From: Pyrrhosoma nymphula
Lineage: Eukaryota; Arthropoda; Insecta; Odonata; Coenagrionidae
NCBI GenBank assembly: GCA_963573305.1
Contig: OY754329.1
Location: forward strand, 139,301,422 to 139,365,421
Length of the DNA: 64,000 nt
Direction: 5' to 3'
Positions 12,401-27,400 of the stretch are shown in pieces. The notes under the pieces were generated by a model. The model saw nothing but the letters and a program-made list of their open reading frames with translations. It searched no databases and had not been told where the DNA came from. The stretch's first letter is position 1. Each line of letters opens with the position of its first letter. The translations under genes were made by a program, and so were the position numbers.

Positions 12401-15400
12401 AGCTCTTGTGAATAGTGCTCCTTAGGTCTAAGTCTAGGACACTTGTCTTTTAGCTGTAGCTATATGAATTCCATTTTGTTGGGGATTGTAATATCTTGGC
12501 ACTATTCTCACTCTTCTCTGTAAAAAAATTAGATTGAAGAATTTGTTTTTGTTTTTACTTAATATGTTATTCTAGGGTGACATATTTCTTTTCTGCATGA
12601 ATGCTAGTGAATTCTAATTGGTTTAAAAGTGGGTATCAGTTGCGTGTGACAATCAGAAACAATTGTATATACACTTTTTTCCCTTCACTTCAGTTCCTAA
12701 AATTTGTACAGTAATTGCCCAATGACTAACTGATAGTTTTTGTCTAATTATGTATACCCCTTTTAAATTTCCTTAAATTTTAGTACGTAAATAAGATACA
12801 TGTGAAGTAACAATCATAGATAAGCAGCACCCCTCTTTGCCATGTTTGCTTTATGGTTAAATCATTTTTGTAAAGTAATTACTGGATGAATGTATATATT
12901 TTTAAAAATACATAACTTAGTTACTTTTATAGATTGAGCAGTACTAGAGTTTGTTTATGAGTATCTTCCAAATTAATGTTTAGCTGTGGAAAATTTGGGG
13001 GTCTTGATATCTGTTTTGACAGACATGGTAAATGTGTTATATTTTCTGTGCAAAGTGGATGACTATTCATGTGTTCATGGATAATGAAGTCCTTAGGATT
13101 AATATTTATTTAGGTTTGAGTGGGTCTAAACTTTCTCATTGGCATTTATTTCTTTTTTCCAATACAGAAAACATAATGTGGTTGACCGTGGATAACATTG
13201 AGCCTAAAGAGGATGGTTCTAGGGTCATTGCTGATCTTCCTGATCTACCTCACCTAGTGGGCAGTGGCCAGTCTGTGGGTGGTGTTGTCAGTGAAACAGT
13301 TGGTGGTGTCAGCTATGAAAAGGGGGAGAATTCACCAGTCCAGGTGAGGGATTCTTCTCATTAGCTTTATTTTTTCAGCTGCAGTAGAAGCATGTGGAGT
13401 ATTTGCCATGGTACTTAGTTATCTTATATGATTTCCTCAGAACATGTTGACTCACATTGAGGGGAATTTGATGGAGGGGAAGAGACCCTTAGAATTGCAT
13501 TGTCATATTTTTACCTGATGTTCTGTTTGTTTCGTTTTGTGAAATGGTATTTAGTAATATAGAAAACTATGTGTAGTTACCCAGAAATGCTGTGAAAGTC
13601 ATTGCTTATTTTCCATGAGTATTAGGTACACAATGATGGATATTATGGTTTCTAAATTAAAAAAAATATAATGTAAATTGAATTAGTATGTTTCTTTAGG
13701 CCTAATCACAGAAATAGCTCTGCTTTTCAGGCAAATGTTTGACTCGCCTTCTTTTCTTGTCCAGCGCTTAAATTGTGCATCCCTTTTGAAAAGGATATTC
13801 ATTATGAAAGAACTTGGAATAAAGATGACTCAAAAAATTGTTTTACTCATTCACTTTTTTTTTATTTCTCTTGTTTATTGATGATGGGTCCATTTGATTC
13901 ATAAGTACTAAATTTTACAAGTTTTTGGCTGTGAAACTGGAACTTTAGCTGGAACAAAAGAAATGTTCTCTTATGGATAGGGACATGCAAAACTTGCAAA
14001 TGCGATTGTGTTATTTTTTGTGAATTCTGGGGTTTTTCCACAAAAATGCGAATTTCGTGTATTCTCGAGTGGGCATTCTGAATGCCCGTAGTTTGGCATT
14101 AACTCTTGCGCACTTGACAATGAGTTGCCGGTCGTCACCCGATGTATCTGTCACGGCGACAGAAACACGGAGAAAGCACAAGCATGTCATTGGCCTAACT
14201 GAACATCCGTGTAACTCCGGATCCATGTAACTCAGATCTGCGTAAGTTGAGGACTTACTTTACTCGTTTATCATAGTTAGAATATAAATCTTGATTTTTA
14301 CATTATTTGATTTTAAATAATCCTGACTCTATTATTGTGTGTCCACTAAGTGTACTCATGTGTTGCCATACCATATGTTTCCATATACTGGAAAGAACTA
14401 TGAGTATTACTGGAATCAGAACTTAAGCTCAAACATTTTTAATTTTAATTCCACAGCTCCAAAGAATTGTGTCTCGTTGCAAATGTGAGTTCTTTTATGC
14501 TGGGTATGGAGAAAGCAGCATTGATCCTGCCGCCGTTCAAGAGGTGCCTTTGCCCCCATCAGAGGAAGGGATTGTTGGGCCTTGGGAGCGCAGGGAGAGG
14601 GCTGTAGATGCATTCACTCTGATGCACCACGACCTTGATGTGTGCACCAATTCTTTGCAGGTGAGAAGATTGGTTTATACTTATTTTTACCTATATGGAT
14701 GTTTATTCATCCAAGAGACACAATGCACAGTAATGATACTGGCAAGTGCATAGGACATGTCATATACAAGTAATATGACAGAGTTTTAAAAAAGAAAAAT
14801 TACAAATTAAAAAAAAAATAAAAATTACAAATTTGGCCCCAAGTATTCTTTGACACTATAAAAACACTTATGAATCAGGTATTCATGCATTGTCTTCAGC
14901 TTTAACTAACCTCTCTTAACCGCTTTTCTGACAAATATTTTAAAGCAAAAGTCAGAAAAGTCACATTTTTAAAATTTCATATAATTGTTATTTAGAACTA
15001 TAAAACTGAGGGTATGTGATTATTTGTATTTCAGGACTTATTTTTCAATTCTAATTTTACCCATGAATTTTTAGCTAAAATTAATAAGTTTTCACAAAGC
15101 TGGAAACTTGGGATTGGTCTCTTCGGTTCTCAGTTCCACCGGTTCTTGAGCATAGAACTGCAACCAGAACCAAAGCCAAAAAGAAGACCCTTTGATCGCT
15201 AGAAATATTACAAAAAAGACAAATTGTTCCAACATCAGAAATCACTTTCTGAAAGAAGTGCCACATAAATGGCTCTAGACCATCAACAGTGCACGAGACA
15301 GCAGGCACATAAATTACTAGCATCGGCAGAGAATATTTGGGCGTAAAGAGAAAGATGCAGACATGGTGGACTTGCCCGAGTATACTCGAGTGTGTCAGAT

Positions 15401-18400
15401 TTTGTACAACCTTGAAGCCTGAGTATCCTCAGGCATGTCAGGGAAGTGGTTAAGTGTGATACATAACAGTACTAGGTGTTATTTCAATGAAAAATTCAGA
15501 TTTGAGATTTCTATTATACCCTATGGAATCTCTCATAAGTGACATATGTTACCAAAATTCTAATACTATTATTATTTAGTATTAATATGTTCATTCTCCA
15601 ATGACAAATTCAGGTATAGGAATGGTAGAGATAGGTTGAGCAGTGAATGAGTCATTAGAAAATATTGGCTCTAATGGTTGATGCCTGTTGCACGCAGTTA
15701 ACTTTTCTGTGAAATATTTCATAGAATAAGTTGGATAAATGCGAATTTTCAAAACTGTGCTTGCTGACAATTAAGTCATTCCTTAAAACCGGAAAAAGTT
15801 GTATGAAAAGTTTTACAGGGTGATGTCAGTTCTATTTTTGTTAATTATTTTTTTTATAAAAAATGTTAGCAACAGGTGTATGCATGATATAAGTATGCTT
15901 CATTGTCTTAGTCAAATTGAGAGAATGATGAGAATGGATTTACTAAAATTATTTTTTGAGAGAAGAGAGGTTGGTTGGTTTGAGAGGCATGGGTAATTTA
16001 GTTGCTGGACAAAGACATCTCTTTTGAATGCATGATAAGTTGGTAGTGAAATCAGTCTATTTTATTCTAGGCTTAAAACCAAGAATCAGGATTCTTGAAC
16101 ATTAAGAAAAAAGAAAAATCATGTACTTAAGAATCTGGATTCTCTGATGGCCAATCTCATATTTGAGCCAGCTGAATGTATAGCTCAACAGTGATAATGT
16201 TTGGAGAATAGAGAGTTTTCTTGGCAGATCCTTGCATGAATTTTGAAAATTATGCAGCCATCAGCAATTTTACTAAACCATTGAAATGATTTGTAATACA
16301 ATCTTAATATTGCAGTGTAAAAAAATGATATGCCTTATTTCATATTTATTTCCTTGGCACAATGCATCTAATAGGGTGTCCATATTTGATTTAATATCAT
16401 TCTAGGAGTGTTTTCAATAATGTTCTTATTTTTGCCAGGCAATATAAAATTGAAAATTGATGTAATTTGTGAATGTTTTTCACCAATCAGTATGCCATGA
16501 TATTAGACATTGTGAACAACCTGTTGCTGTATGTGGAACCGCGTCGTAAGGAGGCTTATGAGAGGCTTCAGAGGATGAGGTTCCAGCTGCAGTTGCACTC
16601 CGTTGAAGATCAAAGGAGACCTATCCAGCAGGTGCAAAATCAAGTTAGGTATGTTTTGGTGAAAAGAAATATTGCATGTCTAAAGTTGTGAGCTGATTCG
16701 TGACAGCAGAAAACTTGAAAGAAAGTAATCCTAAACCATAAACCCTATTTGATCATTTTGTAAAACATGATTTTATTAAAGCCAAAATGAGTTTAAAAAT
16801 TATTTCTTGAGGAGTGAAAATCTTCTTCAAAATTTGCAATTATGCAGTCATGAGTAGCCATAATCTTTGAACCATATTTTAACCTTTTCTCTGTCAGTTA
16901 ATTCCAGGAAGGGTGTGCTAAGACTACTGACATCATTCTTGTGTATTTTATAGTGAAGATTAGGTAGCTTTAGATTAGGTGGATTTCCCTGGCCTGAGTC
17001 CTGGGGATTTTAGGCCTATTGATCCATTGTCCCCTCTACAATATTGAGTTTTTACCAGGAATGTTAAATGAAACTAATGTCATGGTTTTGGAGCTGTTCA
17101 AAGTGGGTTCAGGTATACATAGTTTTAGCTCATGCAACCAAACCAAAAGAGAAATGAAAGTCTCGGAATAAAAGTGGTTCTGGAACGAAAAGGAACCATT
17201 CCAATTTCGGGTTGGGCTGTGGAAAGTTTTGTTCTCGCTATCCCCCTATGGTTCTGAATTTTGTTCTGAGAAATTTTAAATGCTCACTGTGATTTTCTTA
17301 TAAGTCCTGTGGCCAAGCATGGTATTTCAGATTTAGTTTGGGGGTTGGGGTGCCAGTGTGGGATGCTGGTTTGGAATGAGGGTTGTGGGTGAGGACCAGG
17401 GATGTGAACCAGATTGAAATTCGGACTAAATTTCTGTTTTGCTCCACAGACCCAATTAATTGCTCCACGATAATTTCGCTGTGCAGGGTTCCCACATGCC
17501 TGGAAAACCTGGAAAGTCCTGGAAAGTCAGGGAAAAAAAGTAATGGAGAGTCATGGAAATTTTTGGCAGGTCCTGGAAAAATTAAAAGTGTTCTCGTTTT
17601 GTCTGCCAGCCATAGGGGACGATCCCCGCTCACGTGTCGTTCTTTCCTTCCATGTGCTCGCATCCACCGCCGCTACCATGCTGCTCACGGCACGCCATGG
17701 CGGTGGGCTAGGGTGCAGGTTGAGGAGAGGCGCGCTCGCCAGCAAGTGTGGGAGTGGTGGTGAAGGCGCGTGAGGACTGCCACACAGTGGTCTAAAATCG
17801 CTAAAAGATGGACAAAACTCCAATTATTGAAAAATATGAATGAAATTTAATTTAAAAGTGCTTTCGAGTTCGCTGAATCCAAATATGACATTATTTTTCT
17901 CTAAAAACAAAATGGCAGTCGTACACTGAAAACATTAATTAACAACGAGAAAATTTTATACTCTTTAACAAAAAGCGGTTCAAATATTTTTACTGTCTAA
18001 TATAGTGACAAATCATATGATGCATTCCAATGTGGCATGGAGTGGAATTAACTTATTCTCCAGATCTTTGATACCATTGATGACTTCGAGTGTAGTTGCA
18101 GTATTCATTGGGATATTGAATTTTATTGGTCGACAAAAAATAAGGAGATGAGGGTCGAGGGTTCTTCTATACAATTTTTGTAGGTTAGTTGGTGGATTTA
18201 CAGCTGTGAATTGCAACGGAACGAAAGAAGTTAAAAAAACTATTTGCACCCGTTTTAACGTTTACATCAGAAAAATTCTGCTTGTATTCACTGTGACCAG
18301 AGCTAACATCACAGCCTCATTTGCAAATTAAGGTCATATTTACAAGCTCTTAATTAAAGGTAAAGGCAAAAGTCATGGAAAAGTCATGGAAAATGACAAG

Positions 18401-21400
18401 GGAAAATATGTGGGAACCCTGCTATGGCTTGGGGTGAAATTCTTTCTCGGACCCTGCTTCATTCCGAAGTGGGGAACAAATATTTTCGCTCCGGGTCAGA
18501 TAGCCACAGTTCATGTGATGCAGGCACCCTGCAAAGTTTGTTCTTTCGGACACCCACCGGACATGGACACATGAAATATTTAACTCTCGATTAATGACTC
18601 CATACTCTGATGTGCACATTGCTTTCTCTCTCTCTCTCTGAGATCTACTGTGTTAGCTTCTCATTTGCTTGAGCAGTGAAACAAGTGAGTTTTTACAGTA
18701 GAAACTCGAAAATACGAAACTCAAAATTTCAAAATTTTGATATTTATGAAGCAAAATCTTCGACCCCGACTAAAAGGGTGTCTAAGTGTATGTAACAATA
18801 CGCGATATACCAAAATTACGAACCTCGGGTCTTGTTCCAACGAGAAAAAGTTACTCGTTTATACGAATAGTGACAGATCACTGCAACGTTATTGGGCGCT
18901 CCTTGTCAGAGTTAAACATCTAATTAATCATCGTTCGCTGAATACATTATACACTTAATGTGAATTACCTGAACTATAACTCATTTTTCAATGCTACAAT
19001 AGTAAAGGCGTGGTTTCACTGGGGCGTCCCGTGGCCGTGTCTGGTGTCCACGTCCAGCAGTCGGAAGTCACTGCTGTACTCATCCAATATATATCAAATG
19101 GGCTCAATTTCGCTGAGACGTCTCGGCCATCGTGTTCGACTGCTGATGCCCGATGTCGAAGCAGTCGAGACGCAGACGCCTAGTCGGGCAGTCCCAATTT
19201 TCGGTGATTTTTCTGCTCTCCTCTCTCTGCGTTTTATATAAAGCATTGTTTCCAGCTCTTTCTGTAAAACGACTTGCAACATTTGGTCGTCCTCTTCTTT
19301 GTCTTCCAACAAAAGCAACAAAACTAAATCTTCACCATCCATTTCAGCTCAAAATCAACTCACTCTCAGATAACATAAACCGATAATAAATTCGTAATTA
19401 AACTAAATACACATTCTCCCACATCGCCCAGCCACGGAATCAGGACGTAGACGCCAGAATGAAACCACCTGGCCTCGTCGTCGGACAGCCGTGACATCCA
19501 GATGTGGCGGTTGATTCTTCTGATTTTTGGGATTTCCGCCGCGAAAAGCTTGAATGATGGAAATCCTGAAAATCAGAAGAATCAAACTCCGTAAATTTAG
19601 TTGTGTTCAACTGTGTGCACCCTGTAGGCATGAATACACATTTAAATATACTTTCATGAATTATAACTTCGTAAATCATGTAAGTACGTCGCGAGGGTAC
19701 ATCTTAAATTAAGGAAACAAAAAATGGAGCTTCATCGCAATGTTTTTGAAAGATACTCGTTCATACGAAATTTGATAATACGAAATGTCGATTTTTCCCG
19801 TCCTGTCGACTTCGTAATTTCGAGTTTCTACTGTATTCCATGTGAAGAATCATACTGGTACTGTACTGAGTTACAGAATGAATTCTAAAAAATACATTCA
19901 GTGTATCATAGGAGAAACAAATTCCTATTATGTAATACAGTAGGCCTGATTTTCTTGGTATACTCAGCCCTTACACTTCCACCAAATTCCAGGTGGGGTG
20001 TGCTTTTACTGCCAAGCCATTTGTGTGTAGGTTTTAAGTTTAAAAAATATTTGGTTTTTCTTCTTTGGTTAATTTTTCAGAGATTAAATGTACATTTAAG
20101 AATTGGATGTTGAATGGTTATATGTACTCTATATTCCATTTTGAAGGTAATGAAAATCATTAAATTTAAATTTGTTTGTGTAAAAATACTAGCTGATCCA
20201 TAAGCCAGTGGCAGTTTTTGCACAGATGACTATGGCCAATATAATGACCCACTAGCAGCCAAAGTGTTGAGCTAGTTTGCCTTAGAAAAGGGGGACTTTG
20301 ATAACCAGCATTTGTCATTGCTCGGGAAGCACTACTAGGAATCATATCTGTCTATGAATTTTTCTCTTTGAGATTTGCATTGTACTGATACACCAGGATG
20401 CAAAGAGAGACACTTGGGGTTCATCAATGAATATTAAAAATAAAAACAAAATTGCAGGTCTTTGCTGTCGAAGCTGAGGCGACTGGAAAAAGAAACATAC
20501 ATGGTTCAGAGAGCCTTGAGTGAAGACCCTTGTAATGAGGAGCGATTGGCTGAGATGGAGGACCTTGAGAGGCAGGTCTGGAATTTCACACAATTTGATT
20601 CCTTTGCTTAAATGGTTTGCTATATCACCTGGAGCCTCAAGTGAGGAGCCAAAATGTATTTTTTTTTAATATTTGACAGCAAATGGAAATGTCATGTGGG
20701 ACATAGATGATTGTTAAGTTTTTATATAAAATTGATTATATATAGCTAATTTTTATGTTCAAAGGCAAAACATGCATTGCTATTTAAATACATATGTAGT
20801 TTATTGTCACAATGTTTTGGTAGCTGAGCTACTAACCTCTGGTCTTGGCTTCAAATCCAGGCAAGGCACCCAAAGCTGCTTGAAATCCTGGGTACCAGGT
20901 CTCAATAAGGAGCATACGTCATTTATAAAAAAAAATATTTGTGTGCATGTCCATTTTCTCAAATGCAAGGAAAAAATCATAATGGACATTTGTGTTCGTC
21001 AACTTTTGGTCATTGCTCATTGTATGGAAGCATTATTTTAAGACTTGTAGCATCTTGCAAAATGTATGTGAACAGCATTAAAATCATCTGTAAATGCTTG
21101 CTGATGAAAATGAGATGTCTGTGCAGTGGAGAAACACCCACTGGTATCACTCACAATCAAAATGACCTTTATGAATGCTTTGAGCCATCTATATAAGGTT
21201 TTTCCATGAATGACTTCTACTGGGTAATAGTTCACTCTTTCAAGTCATATATTCGCATGATAAAAGTTCAGTTCTTTCTATGTCAGGATGTTTCTTTACA
21301 ATCCTTTTAACCATGTCCCTAGCAGCAAGTAATTCTTCATGTCCTCGTACATCACAGTATTTCTATCTTTAGAAGGGTTAGTAGTATCCTCCTCGCAGCT

Positions 21401-24400
21401 ACTTTCTTAAACCATATTTTCTCGAATTCTTGGAGTTTTTCTGTGTTCAGCTCTCTCCTATGGTCATCAATGAGCTCCTTGATGTCATTTCCATCAACCT
21501 CAAGGCCTAATGATTGACTGGGATTAATAATTTCCTCATCGATCACATGCTCATCGTCAAACCCTTGAAAATCGTGAACAACTTCCAGCCAAATATTTTT
21601 CCAATCAGAATTGAGGCATCTGGTGGAAATTTCATTCCAGAAGTCCACAATTGAGCGAATACCATCTAAAATGTTGAAGTGCAACTTCCATAAATATTTC
21701 AATGAGATGTAATTCAGATTGTTGGTCTCCTTGAAGCACTTGTAAAACTTTTTTTAATGTTTGTTTTTGGAATTGGCAATTACATTTTGATTTATTGGTT
21801 GGAACAAAGAAGTGGTGTTCTGAGGGAGGAATTGCACTTTAATGAAGCTAAATTTTGCCATGAGGGATGTGGGAAGATCTGAATCGTGACCTGGGGCATT
21901 ATCCAACACAAATACTACATTAAGTGGCAGGTTTATTCTCTCAGGGCAACTTTTGACAGAAGGGCAGAACACTGATAGCACCAACTCATTAAAAAATTGG
22001 TATATAACTCAAGCTTTCTTGTTACAATGCTAAAAGAAACCCAGATTGGACTTGTTGGCTTTATTTTTCTTGAAGATCCTGTGTGATACATAAGTGTATT
22101 CCAGTTAGTCGCCTGAAGCATTAGCTCCCAACAAAAGAGTGAGACCATCTTTCATGCCCAGATAAGGAAGACTTACTTTGTAATAGATGTTCTCTTGAGC
22201 ATTTTTTTCCGAAAGTCTCATCTAAACACCTGCTGTGGGCAATAAGCTCTGTTTTCAATAAGTTCAGTGAACTGCATTAAATATTTTTCTGCAACTTCTC
22301 TATCTGCAGCAGTGGCTTTGCTGTAACTTACAACACTTTTAATGCCCATACGTCTTCTGAAACGACCAAACCAACGTTTGCTCCCTTTGAAGTTTTCATA
22401 GTGTGCATAACTTTGGAAGGTGGCTTAGATCTTTTTCGTCTAAAATCTGTTTGCCTTTCTCACATGTAAACCATCCAGGAGTGGTGACAACTTTCGACTC
22501 TTACTCTCTGATCCACAATAACAGGAGTCCATCCATTTCGAAAATCAACTCTTTTCCTTTTTGCAGAGAATCAGATCCATCAGACACTTTTATTTCTCTT
22601 AGGTGCTCTTTGTTTAATTATTGTTGATATAGTGGACTGCGAATAACCCTACTCACGTGTAAAGTGCTAAATCGAGCACCCCCATCGCGGTTCTTCACTA
22701 TCTCCCACTTGGTTTTAATTTTTCTTTTCTGCATGAGTTTGGGGATGATCACTGCAGAAACTTCCAACAATAAACCACCAACTTCTGTAAAGTTTAGTTA
22801 TTGAATGGTTAATGCAGTTTCAAAAGAGAATGTTCACAGTATGAACTATGCCCTTCATTGACAATACCACTGTGCACGGAAGACACTCGAAGACTGATCT
22901 TTACACAATGGTAGAGCGTATCAGTGACCCAGATGGCAATGCTTTGCAGATTCTCTTGGTATCTCTGTGTAAAGTCATAAAGAGCAAGAATTTCAACACA
23001 AATTTGTATAAGCTATTACATTACATCCCCATCACTCACTGAGAAATGTTACAATATTATTCAACTCATTTCATTTTTGTGATTTATTAGGGAATCATGT
23101 CATAAGGGTAGGTAAAGCACTCTAACAATAAGTTACTCTTCAGCAGAAGTGCTCATATTTTTCTGAGTTGGTAAACAAAATGGTCTCAATAATAACTAAT
23201 GAAAGCCTCAATCTAAATTACTATAGGAGTGATCCTGACTATGTGAGGAAAGTTATGTTATCTCGTTGGAGCTGATTGGTGGTAGCGCTAATCATCACAA
23301 CATTTGCTCTATCGCACAAACAGCTAATAATTACATGTATCCATCCATCATAAAGCAGGGGTCTACTGTATGATATAATAATTTTGTTACTTCTTACTTT
23401 GAAGGTTTACGAGTGTAAAGAATTGCTGAACTCTCAGAGTGAAGAGCTGGGCATGATGATATCATGTCACAAAGAGACTCAATTGACTGCAAACCAAAAG
23501 CAAATGGCCACCACTCAAGGGGAAAAGCCAGTTTATACAGTTAGAGCCAATGAAATATGCTTCAAACATGCCCAGTGGAGATTGACAGAAGCTGATGGAC
23601 AGCTGGGGATAGCTGATCTAGTTCTAAGCAACTTTTTGTGAGTATACGAGGGAAGTGAGAGCTATCAATGGGCATGTTATTGTTTACTCACCAAGTCACA
23701 TGCATTTTTTCAACTGTCACCTCTGTTCCAGGTACACAAAAATATCCAAAAGTGATGATTCAGTTGATCATTTGTTGGAGCTTGGTTATGTTCGAATGCT
23801 GAATTTGCTTCCTCATCAAGTTTACAGGGAAGTTCTCTGCCCAACAGAAATCCAGAGTAACATGCCTGTTGATCGTAAGGTAAGCTAATTTTCATGTAGC
23901 CCAATCATATTTCTGTATAATGTGCTTGGCAAATGGTCATTAAACCGTTCAATTTTTATTACATTTCAGCGGGCAGTGAGGGTGTATTGTCGTGAGAAAG
24001 CACCAGTTGGTGGAATATCTGTTAAAGAACATTTTGAAATCAATGTGGTCCCCATGACTATTGGTGAGAATTATCATTTTTTTTTAAATTGATGTATCCT
24101 TCAATGCATGTTACTCTTTTAAGATTTTCTCCAACCAATACCTCCGTATGTACTCCTGAAGGGTTATATTTTTAAACATCCTTCTGAGGTTGGAGGCATG
24201 GCTATTTAATGGTTTATATTTTTCTTCATCCTATCCTTTTCTGTAGGTCATTCTCATGTATCTGTTGTGTGTAATATTGTGGATGTCATGAATCATGATT
24301 TACCTTGCAATAACTTCCTTTGGCCTATTTCTTTGAGCTAATTTTCTTTTTCTCCAAGAAACCACTGAGACTTTAATATAATTTGTCCATCTGTGTTAAC

Positions 24401-27400
24401 CTATTTCAATAACTACAATACCCCATTTCATGACTACCCTACTTAACTTGATCATTTTCTCCTTCTAAATCCGGGAAAATTTTGTAGCATAAGTTTCCTA
24501 TGAGTACTCCTCATACCATAAGCAACATTGGGCCCGGACTGTGGTTGGATGGGTGACCCTCCTCCATACCTCAACCAGGCATGGATGGAGAGATGATACT
24601 CCCTCCATACCTATACCGGCAGGCCTTAGGGGCCAGGCCAAACCGGGCCGGTTGGAGGGAGGACATCCTCTATACCTGGTTCTGGGGTGAGGCAGGGGGA
24701 GGCCAATCCTCCATACTTCTACCGAGGTGCTCTTGTCCCCTGTCTGCAAGTGGCAGACAGGTATGGGGTTGGCACAATGGACCAAGTAAGGTCTAAGTGC
24801 CCAGGCTCCTGACGAAGGCCCCCCCAACAACAATCTAAAAAAAAAAGACTCCTCATACCATAACAATCATAGTGATTTTATTATGCTTCCAACAATGGCA
24901 GCAGATCCTTGGCGGACTAAATAATGTTATGCTCGGCCATGCATAATTAGGCCTCTTTCTATATCATGCTCCTCTATTGCCCCTTGAATCCTTTCCTTAG
25001 TATTTACATATGTTGAAAAGTAGTCTGATAGTGGTAGTAGAAGAAAAGGCACTAGCAGAAAATTTTGTTTAACTTCATGATGACTCCCCTCCGGAATTAC
25101 AGTAAAACCCCCATACAACGAATTTGTTGGGACCAGAAAAATTACTTCGATGTAGGGGGTTTTCGATGTATGGAGGTGGTGTGCGGGTTGCGTCTCCAAA
25201 GGGGCATCCAAGTGTTCCGCGTGCTTTACGATGCAAGTCGAGTGAATATCTCAATCTTGCTTTATTCACCATTAAAACCTTTCCTAGAGTGATGATAAAC
25301 AATTTTTATTATTTACCATCAAATACCGTGGCTATCACCGTGTTATTTTCAATCTGCGTATTTCTAATTGAAATTATTGTTTTTTTCGTCGATTCTGCTC
25401 TACGCCTCATCGCTTTCTTTAGTTACGGTCTGAAAGTAAAGGAGCGCCAAAATTAATGCCTAAGGATTAGGTATATTTAAAGTGCTCCATAATTTTTCTG
25501 AGTATCTAGTCTATATTATTCTTAGAGTGCAATAATTTAAGTCAATATCAAATGGCAGTTTTATGCAGCAATTTTGCTTGAAAGAGCACATATTCCCATT
25601 TATACTTCCGAAATGAAACGCACTGTTGGAATCCCATTGAAATACCGGTAAATATCTATGTTCGTGACCAGAATATACTAGATATCGATAAACGACAATG
25701 GAATATAGGTGGGGAGAGTTAGTTACCACGAGTAAAAACGTGGCAGTCGGCAATGCATTGAGGTCACAATGGCAATCTCAGATGATAATGCATTGACGAT
25801 GCCGTTAACGCGTGTAAAAGTCGCACCCCTCTTTTTATGCGTCGAAGTTGAAGAAAAAAATTTGGGGCTTTTTTTTCCTATTGCGAGGTGTTGCGGGACT
25901 AACTTCGAATATTCGGCCATTATCAAAGCCGCTAGCGATATTCTCTTATAATTTACGCGGCATTTTCCATAGGCATGTATGGACCTCGGAGGCAAGTTTT
26001 CACTTGTAGCCTAGGCCCTACAATGCTTGCATTGTCTATTGTCCTTTGGAATGTGTGGAGTAATTGATATTCATTAAAACAAAACAAATCCGACCTCGCT
26101 ACAATTCGTGTTTAGTTGGTAAGTGCGGACAGTCGCACCGAGCTCTGATTTATAAATCCGAATCCCCCCACCATTTTCCTAATGCACAAGTCATAGTCGC
26201 TGTAAGTCGCCTTTTAAAACGTGGTTAACTTTTACAAATTATATTTTGCTGTAAACGATGACGAGTGGGAATGCAAACACGTTAAATTCAAAATACCCCA
26301 GCGTCAGCCGCGTAAAAAACGAACGATAAGGCGTAGATACGACATCAAAACTTGAAAAAAGTCAAACTTTGAAAGAAATCATAACTGTCTATGGAATTTA
26401 AAGCAGTTAATATTTCAATATGGTCCAACAAAAATCTTCAATGAATGACAAAATAAAAAAAATCATGATTTAGGTACATACATAAAAACGGCTGACTTAC
26501 TAGTGAGACGGGCGTCGCAGTACGGTGGCACGCGCGCGCATGTCCTGTCACAGCTCGTAGATTTTCCCCGAAAAGACCTTCTATCCCTATTGGTATGAAT
26601 AGTGCAACCTTATCCTTCCTCCATCTTCTAATGCACGTTTCCGGCACATCATGCCTTAGTCCGGCAGCGCGGTTTCCTACATCCTCAGCGTCTTTGATGA
26701 CTTAAAGCGCTTTAATTTTTTCAACTACCGTGAAAAACCACAACTTTTTGCCCTTGTTCATTTTGGAACAACACTGACCTATATTGACGCATGCACAAAT
26801 GTTAATAGTCACAGAATTCTCTCAGTTGAGCTTAAGGCAGGTGCATACAGTCACTCAAAGTTGTCTGGTGACAGAAAATGAGAAAGTTAGGGGGGTGGAA
26901 AATTCCAGTGCTTGCACTTGTCGCGCGGCCAATCGCTGTCCCCCAATTGCACCCCACACGCTTGCCTTGTCAAACCAAGTTTTTAAAGTTATTAGGCAAC
27001 TGCATCCCCCGTAAACAAGCGAGCGAATGATACCCTCCCCTTGATGACTCACGCTAAGCACCAAGGTCACTCAGCTCTCGAGGGACTTGCCTCGGGCACG
27101 ATACGAGCGGCGCGAGCCGCGGCCACGATACGAGCGGTGGTAGGCAAGCGATAGAGTGGCAACGATGAGTTTTATGTTCCTAATGTTTGACATGGACCAC
27201 ACTCGAACCCAGCCATGATAGACGTGAGTGGCATAGGTGCCGCTCGCCACCAATCCCAGATATTAAATATTTCTTGTGCCGTTCTTCTCATTCTGTGGTA
27301 AAATGTCGGCCGAGAACGTTCTGTCTTCTGACAGTATGTACTGCCATTTCAGATTCTGAACTTATCTTAGGACGAATCACTGCTCGTTTCGTGGCCACTA

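Larger units (their letters stand above)
16649..20457 (+). other. hobbit intron h-i
   Basis: 3.8 kb, GT-AG. It holds a hAT-like element at 17484-18421, a (CT)n run near 18632-18650, and a pogo-ended element at 18696-19833 with another inverted-repeat element inside. 19850-20450 shows nothing nameable. Confidence 0.8.
20576..23404 (+). other. hobbit intron i-j
   Basis: 2.8 kb, GT-AG. It contains a tRNA-like SINE head at about 20812-20870 and a decayed Tigger transposon (about 21352-22450, with a CAGTAGACCCC-type terminus at about 23358-23368). The remainder is unassigned. Confidence 0.78.

Noticed and set aside
17298..17823. Overlapping frames of 90-126 codons
   Set aside because: They fall at and within the hAT-like inverted-repeat element and have no domain.
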